From an uncultured Alphaproteobacteria bacterium (lineage in GTDB: Bacteria > Pseudomonadota > Alphaproteobacteria > Rs-D84), in NCBI GenBank assembly GCA_944390185.1, contig CALXPA010000005.1:1-25889 (forward strand): DNA of 25,889 bases, read 5' to 3'. Under the pieces are notes generated by a model, which did no database searches, was not told the origin of the DNA, and saw only the letters and a list, made by a program, of their open reading frames with translations. The number at the start of each line of letters is the position of its first letter. The first letter of the stretch is position 1. The position numbers and the translations under genes were made by a program. Positions 1 through 6,826 of this stretch are shown here, piece after piece.

Positions 1-264
1 ATGATGGAAATTATCATGGATGCGAATGCTGATAATCTGGAATCAGACGAAGAAGGGTTCATTATCACGACCAAGCCAGATGACTTTATCACGGTGCAAA
101 AGGCGTTGGCCGATAAGTTGGGCGAACCAGAAAAGGCCGAACTGACGTGGATTCCGAATATGCCAATGGATTTAGATGACGATGCGTATGCCAAGTTGGA
201 AAAACTGGTCGATGCGTTGGATGATAATGATGATGTGCAGCGGGTCTTTACCGCGGCCGCATAA
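1..264 (+). CDS. yebC: YebC/TACO1-family protein, C-terminal fragment
   Basis: This is the last 87 residues of a YebC/PmpR/TACO1-family protein, cut by the left window edge; the ATG at base 1 is probably internal. The family is about 240-250 residues long and acts as a translation factor for difficult peptides or as a DNA-binding regulator. The recognisable parts are the DEEGFIITTKPDDF stretch, the AELTWIPNMPMDLDD stretch and the ending in which paired acidic residues precede DDVQRVFTAAA. These match the conserved C-terminal domain of the family. yebC often precedes ruvC in proteobacteria, but here two secreted-protein genes lie between them. A hairpin terminator follows 34 bp after the stop. 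Confidence 0.9.
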   Translation: MMEIIMDANADNLESDEEGFIITTKPDDFITVQKALADKLGEPEKAELTWIPNMPMDLDDDAYAKLEKLVDALDDNDDVQRVFTAAA

Positions 265-297
265 TCGTGGTTCACGGTGCATGGTTCAGATCTTTGT

Positions 298-327
298 CCG
301 CGGGCATGTGTCCCGCGGTATTTTTAT
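298..327 (+). terminator. Rho-independent terminator after yebC
   Basis: A 7-bp perfect GC-only stem (CCGCGGG at 298-304, CCCGCGG at 312-318) with loop CATGTGT is followed by TATTTTTAT. It sits 34 bp after the yebC stop and upstream of the promoter for the next gene, so it should separate the two transcripts. Confidence 0.75.
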
Positions 328-375
328 GCTGGTATAAAATCTTAGGACATTTAGTAGTTTTTTACGTATACTTTA

Positions 376-384
376 TGATATAAT
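376..384 (+). promoter_or_regulatory. Extended -10 promoter for the secreted-protein/ruvC operon
   Basis: TGATATAAT gives a perfect TATAAT at 379-384 with a TGN extension at 376-378. The -35 region is weak (about 355-361, T-rich), as is usual for extended -10 promoters. Predicted transcription start is near 391, giving a leader of about 18 nt before the ATG at 409. Confidence 0.6.
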
Positions 385-408
385 TCATCTGGAAAGGTTG
401 GTGGATTA

Positions 409-1386
409 ATGAGAGTCTTTTTTTCTGTTTTGGTTGGGTGCTGGATATGTTTGGGCGCGAATGCGGCAGAACTGACCGCGCTGGATGTGGCCATGCAAAA
501 TGTGCGTGCGGCGTGCAGTGGTTTGTCGGGGCAGATGGATGAATTAAAGCAAATGGCCGGAATCAACACCGCGGTAACAGGGATGGGAACGTTGGCCAGT
601 GGCGGTGCAACCGTTGCAGGCGTCGTTAAATCAAATGTCGATGCCCAGGCAGATGAAATCGAAGATTGGCTGGCCCGCTTTATGACACAACCAACAGATA
701 CATCGGGTAATCCGAAAGTTGATTTGGCGGTGATAGACAAGGACGCATTGATGAATTCGGTTTCCAGTTCTGGATCAATTGGGGGGGCAAATGGCGCGGC
801 CGATAAATCTGAATTTGCCGCCAAAAATGAAGAGTTGAATCAGAAAACACAACAATCGAAAAGATTGGGTAATGTGCGTACTGGGCTGTTGGCGACAGGT
901 ACGGTGACAAATATTGCAGGGGCGGTAATTGCCGGAAAAAATCGCACCCAGGGTGGATTAAGCGAAATGATTAACGATTGTGTGAATGCAGTGCGCACAC
1001 TGGAAAATGCCAAGATGCAGGCGCATGTCGCCGGCAGTGCGGATGAAAATCAGATTGCGCGTGCAGATGCGATAATTGATGCGTGCAGTGGATATAAAAC
1101 CATTGATTTGTCAATCATAGATAATCGTGCCAAAGGTGCAACGGTGTCCAGCGGAATTGGGGCGGCAACTGGGCTGATTGGAACGATTACGTCGGGGGTC
1201 GCTAATTCCAATGATACGCGCCAGGGTGACGAGACGCGCGAAAAAAATCTGAATACCGCATCAAATGTTTTAGGTGGGGCCACAACCGCGGCGTCATTGA
1301 CAGCGACCATATTTAACGCAACACAAATAAACGCGGTTAAAAACCTGGTGCAAGTGGCAGATCAGTGCGAGGGGGCGTTGAAATGA
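409..1386 (+). CDS. Unknown secreted protein with an internally duplicated Cys / Gly-Ala-Thr module
   Basis: I do not recognise a named family. The 325-residue product starts with a signal peptide (MRVFFSVLVGCWICLGANA, cleavage likely after residue 19), so it should be exported. The mature part has four small-residue hydrophobic segments rich in Gly, Ala and Thr at about 55-73, 157-176, 245-264 and 283-302, and four cysteines at 36, 191, 226 and 320. ACSG occurs at 35-38 and again at 225-228, and the next GAT segment begins 19 residues after the cysteine both times. Each half therefore reads Cys, GAT segment, polar linker, GAT segment, Cys, which looks like an ancient duplication. The GAT segments resemble glycine-zipper or weak membrane-inserting helices (inference). 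The stop overlaps the next ATG by 4 bp, so the two products are probably made together. A G7 tract lies at 781-787. Confidence 0.8.
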   Translation: MRVFFSVLVGCWICLGANAAELTALDVAMQNVRAACSGLSGQMDELKQMAGINTAVTGMGTLASGGATVAGVVKSNVDAQADEIEDWLARFMTQPTDTSGNPKVDLAVIDKDALMNSVSSSGSIGGANGAADKSEFAAKNEELNQKTQQSKRLGNVRTGLLATGTVTNIAGAVIAGKNRTQGGLSEMINDCVNAVRTLENAKMQAHVAGSADENQIARADAIIDACSGYKTIDLSIIDNRAKGATVSSGIGAATGLIGTITSGVANSNDTRQGDETREKNLNTASNVLGGATTAASLTATIFNATQINAVKNLVQVADQCEGALK

Positions 1387-1892
1387 AAAAAATATTTGTG
1401 ATGTTTTTGGCGGCCTTGGTTTTTGTCGCGCCGGCGGCGGCGGATGATGTGGTGTTTGATGCTGATATGCCGGTTGTACTGAGTTATGAACATATTAAAA
1501 ATTCTGACTTTTTTGTTGCAAATCCAGATGCGCTGGGGTGTTTCGTTCTATATTTAGGATGGCTGAACAGTGTGGGGGGCGGTCAATATTATGATGCGGT
1601 GACAAATGGAATTCGTATTTCTATGAACCAGTTGGCTGCATTGGCGAATGCAGCGGTTATTGGTATTGGGTATGGAATGATGCCGTATGATTCTGGGGAA
1701 TATGTTGCCGCATATGTCAGTGGCAGTCATAAGGTTTCTGGGTATGATGCGTCTTGCGCGGCGTTGAAAAAACTGGTGCCAAATGACAAGGAGGCCCAGC
1801 GTCGTTTGGCAATCGATATTGTGTGGGACATTTTCGACAGTGTCCAGGTGTCCCAGAATTCGGCGACGCCGGCGAATGAAAAAGGAAAATAG
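1383..1892 (+). CDS. Unknown small secreted protein, coupled to the preceding gene
   Basis: No family recognised. The 169-residue product has a clear Sec signal peptide (MKKIFVMFLAALVFVAPAAA, cleavage near residue 20) and a mature domain with exactly two cysteines (53 and 125) that could form one disulfide. A hydrophobic alanine-rich stretch covers about residues 82-98 (NQLAALANAAVIGIGYG), and the tail is polar. I chose the ATG at 1383 because it forms an ATGA overlap with the upstream stop and begins directly with the signal peptide; an in-frame start 18 bp upstream would add six residues before the signal. The ruvC ATG follows 1 bp after this stop, so the gene is co-transcribed with ruvC. 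The mature protein is likely periplasmic and may work with the upstream gene product (inference from coupling). Confidence 0.75.
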   Translation: MKKIFVMFLAALVFVAPAAADDVVFDADMPVVLSYEHIKNSDFFVANPDALGCFVLYLGWLNSVGGGQYYDAVTNGIRISMNQLAALANAAVIGIGYGMMPYDSGEYVAAYVSGSHKVSGYDASCAALKKLVPNDKEAQRRLAIDIVWDIFDSVQVSQNSATPANEKGK

Positions 1893-1893
1893 A

Positions 1894-2370
1894 ATGCGGG
1901 TGTTGGGAATTGACCCAGGATTGTTACATACAGGTTGGGCCGTTGTCGATGTTAATGGCGCGGCACGGCACTATGTCGCCAGTGGGGTTATTCTGCCCAA
2001 GGCGTCATTGTCGTTGCCAGAACGGTTGGCGATAATTTTTCGTGGTGTGTCAGAACTGTGCGAACAATTCCATCCAAATGAATGCAGTATTGAAATCACA
2101 TTTGTTAATAAAAATCCGCAAACAACATTAAGTCTGGGGCACGCCCGCGCGGCAGCAATTGTGGCGGTGGCGAATCAGAACATTCCAATTTTTGAGTACG
2201 AGCCGAATGTTATAAAAAAATCCTTGACGTCCGCGGGGCATGCGGACAAGGACCAGGTATATAAAATGGTGCGGATGCTGTTGCCCGCCGCACAGCCAAA
2301 AACACCAGATGAAAGTGATGCAATTGCAATTGCGTTGGCGCATACCAATATGTCCAGAATCAGGGTATAG
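1894..2370 (+). CDS. ruvC: Holliday junction resolvase RuvC
   Basis: RuvC is the dimeric endonuclease that cuts Holliday junctions in the RuvABC pathway. At 158 residues it is slightly short of the usual 165-190. The catalytic acids are visible: D7 in LGIDPG, E67 in SIEITF (followed by a KNPQTTLSLGHARAAA segment as in E. coli RuvC), and D139 and D142 in PDESDAIAIALAH. The start at 1894 has AAAGGA eight bases upstream; an in-frame upstream extension is discarded because it only shadows the preceding gene. ruvA and ruvB do not follow: the next genes converge from the other strand after 5 bp, so the common yebC-ruvCAB order is broken on both sides. Confidence 0.95.
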   Translation: MRVLGIDPGLLHTGWAVVDVNGAARHYVASGVILPKASLSLPERLAIIFRGVSELCEQFHPNECSIEITFVNKNPQTTLSLGHARAAAIVAVANQNIPIFEYEPNVIKKSLTSAGHADKDQVYKMVRMLLPAAQPKTPDESDAIAIALAHTNMSRIRV

Positions 2371-2375
2371 GCAGA

Positions 2376-2708
2376 TTATTTCCTGAAACTGATTTTTGCA
2401 ACGGCATCGCGGCCGAAATATTTGTTTATTTTGTTCTTTATTTCATCGGACATATATGACAGTTGCAATGTAAATGCCGGATTTGTCGGGCGCAATGTTA
2501 TATTAAACCGATCGTCCCGCATTTTTTTTATTGCGGCAATTTTTGCAATACCCGAAATATCGGGCCCCATGATTTCTGGCCATCGCGCGACCAGGTCCGC
2601 ATCAGATGCACGTACGCCAAATATTCGCATCAGGCCGCCCATCGCCCCGGCAATGGTCTGGGGGTGGGCAGTGCGGGTAAAGAATTTTTTATTTGGTTGG
2701 TTTGACAT
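2376..2708 (-). CDS. dciA: DUF721/DciA-family protein, putative DnaB helicase loader
   Basis: This 110-residue protein fits the DUF721 family, whose characterised member DciA helps load the replicative helicase DnaB in bacteria lacking DnaC or DnaI. Visible family features are the LVARWPEIMGPDISGIAKI stretch (residues about 39-57), the short beta-rich core, and the LQLSYMSDEIKNKINKYFG segment before a basic C-terminus (VAKISFRK). The ATG lies inside the end of mltA (20-bp overlap, different frame), so the two genes form one operon and are probably translationally coupled. The stop is 5 bp from the convergent ruvC stop, and I see no terminator in that gap. The helicase-loading role here is inferred from the family. 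Confidence 0.75.
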   Translation of the reverse strand: MSNQPNKKFFTRTAHPQTIAGAMGGLMRIFGVRASDADLVARWPEIMGPDISGIAKIAAIKKMRDDRFNITLRPTNPAFTLQLSYMSDEIKNKINKYFGRDAVAKISFRK

Positions 2709-3792
2709 ATGTGTATTCTTTGGGCATCAGGATATACATGCGACCCTGGGCATGCTGGCCATGGGCGAATTGATACGCGTCGTCCCCCTTGCCGAAAAAG
2801 ATGTCTGCACGAATCCATCCGCGGATTGCACTGCCGGTGTCTTGGGCAATCATCAGGCGATTAAAGCGGCGACCGTCAGACAGATTGGTGTCAATGTATA
2901 CCGGTAACCCCAGTGTATATATGTCATCGTCCATCGCAATAGAACGAATCTTGGACAGTGGGGTTCCCAATTTCCCAATTACATCAGGTGGAACCGATTC
3001 ATAAAAGTAAACATAACGCGGATTGTTATAAATTACTTCACGGGCCAATTCGGGATTTTGTTTCAAATACTGCCACACGGCGTCTGCAGAATATCCATTC
3101 GGTGGACGAATGCCACGCGCGCGCAGTTGTTCGCCAATAGATTTAAATGGCATATCGTTTACCGCGGCAAAGTTTAATTTTACCAATGTGCCGTCGTCCA
3201 GTTGGACCATGCCGCTGCCCTGGATTTGGATGTTCTGGACGTCAACAATATTCGCCCAATACAGGGGACGGCCAATCTGTTGTTCTACGATTGTTTTTTT
3301 TGGTACGCCCTTGTAATTACGGCCATCTGTTGGTACGCCCATCAGCGGTTCGTTACACTGGGCCGTTTTAGTGCGGCATCCGGGTATGACCGGTGAATAG
3401 TATCCCGTATATAACCCGCGTTCGCCACCGTTTTCATCCAGTATTTGGTATGGTTGAAAATTGGATTCAAACCATGCGCGTACGGTTGCAACGTCGGCCG
3501 ACGCCGATGGCAGCATGCGACACTTTTCTTCGAACAGTGCCCGGTCCGGGATAACGCGGCCGGTATATTGAATCTTGGCCCGGCATGAATTACGGAATGC
3601 CTGCAGTGCATAGCGTACGTCGTCATCGCGCCAGCCCGGTAAATCATTATATGATACACGTTTCAGGTTTGATGGAATTACAGAATTATCCCCCTGGTGC
3701 GTGGGGGTGGACAAATCGCACGATGTCAGTGCACCCACACACGATATAACAGCCAGTGATCGTAATATTATGCGACGAACCCCTGAAAACAT
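2689..3792 (-). CDS. mltA: Membrane-bound lytic murein transglycosylase A (MltA), lipoprotein
   Basis: MltA cleaves the MurNAc-GlcNAc bond of peptidoglycan to form 1,6-anhydromuropeptides. The N-terminus is a lipoprotein signal with lipobox LTSC and a lipidated Cys at residue 25. The MltA domain is recognisable from YTGYYSPVIPGC through RPLYWANIVDVQNIQIQGSG. The C-terminal 3D domain contains AQDTGSAIRGWIRADIFFGKG, where D318 and D330 correspond to the family's conserved catalytic-site aspartates. I chose the ATG at 3792 (367 aa), which has GGGGGGA about 9 bp upstream; a GTG six codons earlier would sit across that ribosome-binding site. It is transcribed divergently from secB and is followed by dciA. 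Confidence 0.9.
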   Translation of the reverse strand: MFSGVRRIILRSLAVISCVGALTSCDLSTPTHQGDNSVIPSNLKRVSYNDLPGWRDDDVRYALQAFRNSCRAKIQYTGRVIPDRALFEEKCRMLPSASADVATVRAWFESNFQPYQILDENGGERGLYTGYYSPVIPGCRTKTAQCNEPLMGVPTDGRNYKGVPKKTIVEQQIGRPLYWANIVDVQNIQIQGSGMVQLDDGTLVKLNFAAVNDMPFKSIGEQLRARGIRPPNGYSADAVWQYLKQNPELAREVIYNNPRYVYFYESVPPDVIGKLGTPLSKIRSIAMDDDIYTLGLPVYIDTNLSDGRRFNRLMIAQDTGSAIRGWIRADIFFGKGDDAYQFAHGQHAQGRMYILMPKEYTYVKPTK

Positions 3793-3810
3793 TTTATTGT
3801 ATCCCCCCAC

Positions 3811-3839
3811 TTGTAAATCTGTACCAATGATGTTATATT
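3811..3839 (+). promoter_or_regulatory. secB promoter
   Basis: TTGTAA (3811-3816) and TATATT (3834-3839) are separated by 17 bp. A candidate mltA promoter on the other strand (TTTACG, 16-bp spacer, TATAAC with its -10 at 3837-3832) would overlap this -10, so the two divergent genes may compete for polymerase. Confidence 0.6.
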
Positions 3840-3875
3840 ACCATAAAATGATGCGTAAAAAAAGGAGTAAACGCA

Positions 3876-4337
3876 ATGGCAAAATTTAACATCATTTCAC
3901 AATTCTTGAAAGATTTTTCATTCGAGAGCCCAAATGTCCCAGAATTATTCTTTAAAAATGAAAATGGCCAGGCCAAATTAGAAATCAATATTGATATTCA
4001 AATCAAGGGCGCAGAAAATAACTTGTTCATGGTTGACCTGTTGACCAAGGTGCATTCAAAACTGAACGAAGGGGACAAGTCGATATTCTTGATTGAATCG
4101 ACATATTCAGGACTGGTCCAGATGGGCGAAGAAAAAGACGAAGAAGTTAAAAAACGTACACTGTTGATTGATGTGCCGACATTGTTATTCCCAAATGTTC
4201 GTGCGCTGATTACGCGTATGACCGCAGAATCTGGGTTCCCAGCATTTGTAATGCAGCCGGTTGATTTTGCAAAATTATACGAAGACAGACAAAAACAGGC
4301 CCAGGCACAGTCGGCGGTGCCTGCTAATAATAAATAA
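3876..4337 (+). CDS. secB: Protein-export chaperone SecB
   Basis: SecB is a tetrameric cytosolic chaperone that keeps preproteins unfolded and delivers them to SecA. The 153-residue product has the family hallmarks: FLKDFSFESPNVPELF near the N-terminus, LLIDVPTLLFPNVRALITRMT and AESGFPAFVMQPVDFAKLY in the core, then a flexible Gln/Ala-rich tail that in SecB homologues contacts SecA. The start has AAAGGAG 7-8 bp upstream and a well-formed promoter before it. A hairpin terminator follows, so secB appears to be monocistronic. Other parts of the same export route (YajC, SecD, SecF) lie at 22-25 kb. Confidence 0.96.
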   Translation: MAKFNIISQFLKDFSFESPNVPELFFKNENGQAKLEINIDIQIKGAENNLFMVDLLTKVHSKLNEGDKSIFLIESTYSGLVQMGEEKDEEVKKRTLLIDVPTLLFPNVRALITRMTAESGFPAFVMQPVDFAKLYEDRQKQAQAQSAVPANNK

Positions 4338-4367
4338 CATTTAAATTGCATTGTGCAAAATGCAGAT

Positions 4368-4401
4368 AATATCCGCGCATGTGTGCGGATATTTTGTTTT
4401 T
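4368..4401 (+). terminator. Rho-independent terminator after secB
   Basis: A 9-bp perfect stem (AATATCCGC at 4368-4376, GCGGATATT at 4385-4393) with loop GCATGTGT runs into TTTGTTTTT. It is placed 30 bp after the secB stop and immediately before the promoter of the MFS gene. Confidence 0.8.
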
Positions 4402-4411
4402 ATATTTTTTA

Positions 4412-4420
4412 TGATATAAT
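4412..4420 (+). promoter_or_regulatory. Extended -10 promoter for the MFS gene
   Basis: TGATATAAT, identical to the element at 376-384, ends 9 bp before the ATG at 4430. The -35 is only a T-rich stretch shared with the secB terminator tail. A start 6-8 bp downstream would leave a leader of about 2-3 nt. Confidence 0.6.
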
Positions 4421-4429
4421 GTCCCCGCC

Positions 4430-5614
4430 ATGGCACGGGATAAATATCTTTCAACGAAAAGTGGAATCAGCGGGTATTCGTTTGCAAACCTGGGGTTGTT
4501 TACTGGGTTCGCAGATGGTATTTACAATGCGGTTTATTCGCTGGTGCTGATGGAAATATTTATGAATTCTGCGGTGGTTGGCGTCTATGTTGGTATATAT
4601 GCCGCGTTCTGTATGGTTGTCGGCTTGTTCGCGAACGAATTGTTGCGACGTTTTTCCAAGGCCAAAATTTTCTATTTTTCTATGCTGATGTTGGCCGTAT
4701 GTTATGCAATGATGGGATTTTCTATCCGGCCCAGTACATTTGTTATATTGGATTATACGACTGGTATCGCGATAACGCTGGTTGGGGTGTTGATACCATT
4801 GTTTATGTCTGATTTTTCGCAAAAAATCGGAATGGCGCGTTTAAATTCACGATATCATTTGTGGCTGAATATTGGGGCGTTGATGGCGCCTATGATTGCG
4901 GTGGCAATTGCGGATCAGTATGATAATCGTGCCGCGTTTTTTGCGTCGGCATTGATTTATTTGGCTGGGTGGGGGCTGTTTAAATATTTTCGGATTGTTC
5001 AACCAGATAAACGTGTGCGGCCGGTTAATCCGCATAGAACAGTGCGCGCGCTGTGTAAAAATACGGTGGCGTTTTTTCGACATCGCGGGATGCCGCGCGC
5101 GTATGCGGTGAATTTTGGGTACTATTCTTTGCGTGCGATGCGGTATTTGTATGTGCCGATTATTGTTATGGAAAACGGTTTTTCCAAAGATACGCTGGGG
5201 TGGGTTTTAACGTTGGGGATTGTTCCATATCTGGTCTTGTCTGAGATGATGGCGCGGTTGGTCAAAAAATACGGCAAGAAAAAATGGCTGTGGCTGGGGT
5301 TCGTGTCATTCGCAGTATTTTCAGGATTGGCGACGTTTGTTACCGGGGTGCCACTGTTGGTGATATTTGTTTTGTGGCAGATTTCAGGTGCATTGATGGA
5401 ATCTGTGCATGATTTGTTGTTCTTTGATGGGACAAAAAAGGCAGAACAGACAAAGTTCTATGGAATATTCCGGACCAGTGTGAATTTGCCTAATATTATT
5501 GCGCCAATGTTGGGGGCGGTATGTATTACAGCATTTGGTGGAACGGCGGCCGTATGGATCGTGACGGCGGTGATTGGGGCGCTGTCGGCACTGGTGTTGG
5601 GGGTAAAGAAATAG
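4430..5614 (+). CDS. Major facilitator superfamily transporter, substrate unknown
   Basis: The 394-residue product is an integral membrane protein with about a dozen hydrophobic segments split by a basic cytoplasmic loop around residues 190-225 (RIVQPDKRVRPVNPHR and on), as expected of the 6+6 MFS fold. The loop between TM2 and TM3 carries NELLRRFSKAK and the second half has the counterpart MMARLVKKYGKKK, both in the position of the MFS motif A basic turn. I cannot infer the substrate. The start codon lacks any purine-rich Shine-Dalgarno (the nine bases before it are GTCCCCGCC) and lies just after the -10, so the mRNA is probably leaderless. The next in-frame Met is about 40 residues in and would delete the first membrane helix. 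recA follows with its own promoter. Confidence 0.85.
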   Translation: MARDKYLSTKSGISGYSFANLGLFTGFADGIYNAVYSLVLMEIFMNSAVVGVYVGIYAAFCMVVGLFANELLRRFSKAKIFYFSMLMLAVCYAMMGFSIRPSTFVILDYTTGIAITLVGVLIPLFMSDFSQKIGMARLNSRYHLWLNIGALMAPMIAVAIADQYDNRAAFFASALIYLAGWGLFKYFRIVQPDKRVRPVNPHRTVRALCKNTVAFFRHRGMPRAYAVNFGYYSLRAMRYLYVPIIVMENGFSKDTLGWVLTLGIVPYLVLSEMMARLVKKYGKKKWLWLGFVSFAVFSGLATFVTGVPLLVIFVLWQISGALMESVHDLLFFDGTKKAEQTKFYGIFRTSVNLPNIIAPMLGAVCITAFGGTAAVWIVTAVIGALSALVLGVKK

Positions 5615-5649
5615 GCGCGTGTGTGGGACCACGGTGGGATGAATTTTCG

Positions 5650-5678
5650 TTGCGAACAGACAAAATAAATTGTATTAT
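5650..5678 (+). promoter_or_regulatory. recA promoter
   Basis: TTGCGA (5650-5655), 17-bp spacer, TATTAT (5673-5678). I see neither the alphaproteobacterial LexA box (GTTC-N7-GTTC) nor a CTGT-N8-ACAG box in the 90 bp before recA. Confidence 0.6.
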
Positions 5679-5704
5679 TTTCCTGAAAAGTAAAGGGGAT
5701 TTTT

Positions 5705-6805
5705 ATGGCAAAAAAAGAAGCAGTCAAAGATTCTGGCACATCGGCAAAAAATCCGGCGTTGGAATCGGCGTTGGCACAAATTCAAAAACAGTTCGGCAAA
5801 GACGCAATTATGAAAATGGGCGATGGGTCCCAACAGGGGATTGAGGCGATTTCGTCCGGTTCGTTGGGGTTGGATATTGCGCTGGGGATCGGTGGATATC
5901 CGCGTGGACGTATCGTTGAAATCTTTGGCCCGGAGAGCAGTGGTAAAACAACACTGGCACTGCATGCCGTGGCTGAGGCACAGAAAAAAGGCGGCACATG
6001 TGCATATATTGATGCAGAAAATGCACTGGACCCCAGTTATGCAAAAAAGTTGGGCGTGGATGTTGCAAACCTGATTATATCCCAGCCGGATTCTGGTGAA
6101 CAAGCGCTGGAGATTGCAGATACGTTGATTAAGTCTGGGGCGGTGGATGTTGTTGTTATCGATTCGGTTGCAGCACTGGTGCCCAAGGCCGAGTTGGAGG
6201 GAAATATCGGCGATTCGTTCGTTGGAACAACCGCGCGCCTGATGTCGCAGAGCTTGAAAAAACTGGCGGGGTCGGTATCGCGCAGTAATACGCTGTTAAT
6301 CTTTATCAACCAAATTCGTATGAAGATTGGCGTTATGTTCGGAAATCCAGAAACAACATCAGGGGGGAACGCATTAAAGTTCTATGCATCGGTGCGCCTG
6401 GATATTCGACGCACAGGTCAGATCAAGGATAAAGAAACAGTCATCGGAAATGAAACACGTGTCAAAATTGTTAAAAACAAGGTGGCGCCACCGTTCCGTA
6501 CGGTTGACTTTAAAATCATGTATGGCGAAGGTATTTCGCGCATCAGTGAAATTTTGGACATGGGCGTGAAGTATGACTTTATCGAAAAAGCCGGCAGTTT
6601 TTATTCTTATAATAATGAACGCATGGGCCAGGGCGAAAATAATGCGCGTCAATGGCTGAAAGAACACGAAGATGTTCAACAAGAATTGCTGGATAAAATT
6701 ATGGCGCGGGCAAACGGAATTGCCGAAGAAATGACCACTGGTCCGGCCGATGACGATGATGCGGACGCGTCTGGGGCGGATGGCGCGGCGATGATAGAAC
6801 AGTAA
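5705..6805 (+). CDS. recA: Recombinase RecA
   Basis: RecA forms filaments on single-stranded DNA, drives strand exchange and stimulates LexA self-cleavage. The 366-residue product is slightly longer than typical. It shows the N-terminal helix ending in KQFGKDAIMKMGD, Walker A GPESSGKTT at residues 75-83, Walker B VDVVVIDSVAAL, the LIFINQIRMKIGVMFGNPET stretch including L2, and an unusually acidic C-terminal tail (DDDDADASGADG). The ribosome-binding site is AAAGGGGA. Only 21 bp separate its stop from the next glycosyltransferase gene, with no hairpin between them, so transcription probably continues into the polysaccharide genes. Confidence 0.98.
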   Translation: MAKKEAVKDSGTSAKNPALESALAQIQKQFGKDAIMKMGDGSQQGIEAISSGSLGLDIALGIGGYPRGRIVEIFGPESSGKTTLALHAVAEAQKKGGTCAYIDAENALDPSYAKKLGVDVANLIISQPDSGEQALEIADTLIKSGAVDVVVIDSVAALVPKAELEGNIGDSFVGTTARLMSQSLKKLAGSVSRSNTLLIFINQIRMKIGVMFGNPETTSGGNALKFYASVRLDIRRTGQIKDKETVIGNETRVKIVKNKVAPPFRTVDFKIMYGEGISRISEILDMGVKYDFIEKAGSFYSYNNERMGQGENNARQWLKEHEDVQQELLDKIMARANGIAEEMTTGPADDDDADASGADGAAMIEQ

Positions 6806-6826
6806 ATAACACCAAAGGGGATTGCA

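Noticed and set aside
2340..2400. Terminator between the convergent ruvC and dciA stops
   Set aside because: Only a weak TCAGG/CCTGA pairing with a long loop and no T-run; not enough to call.
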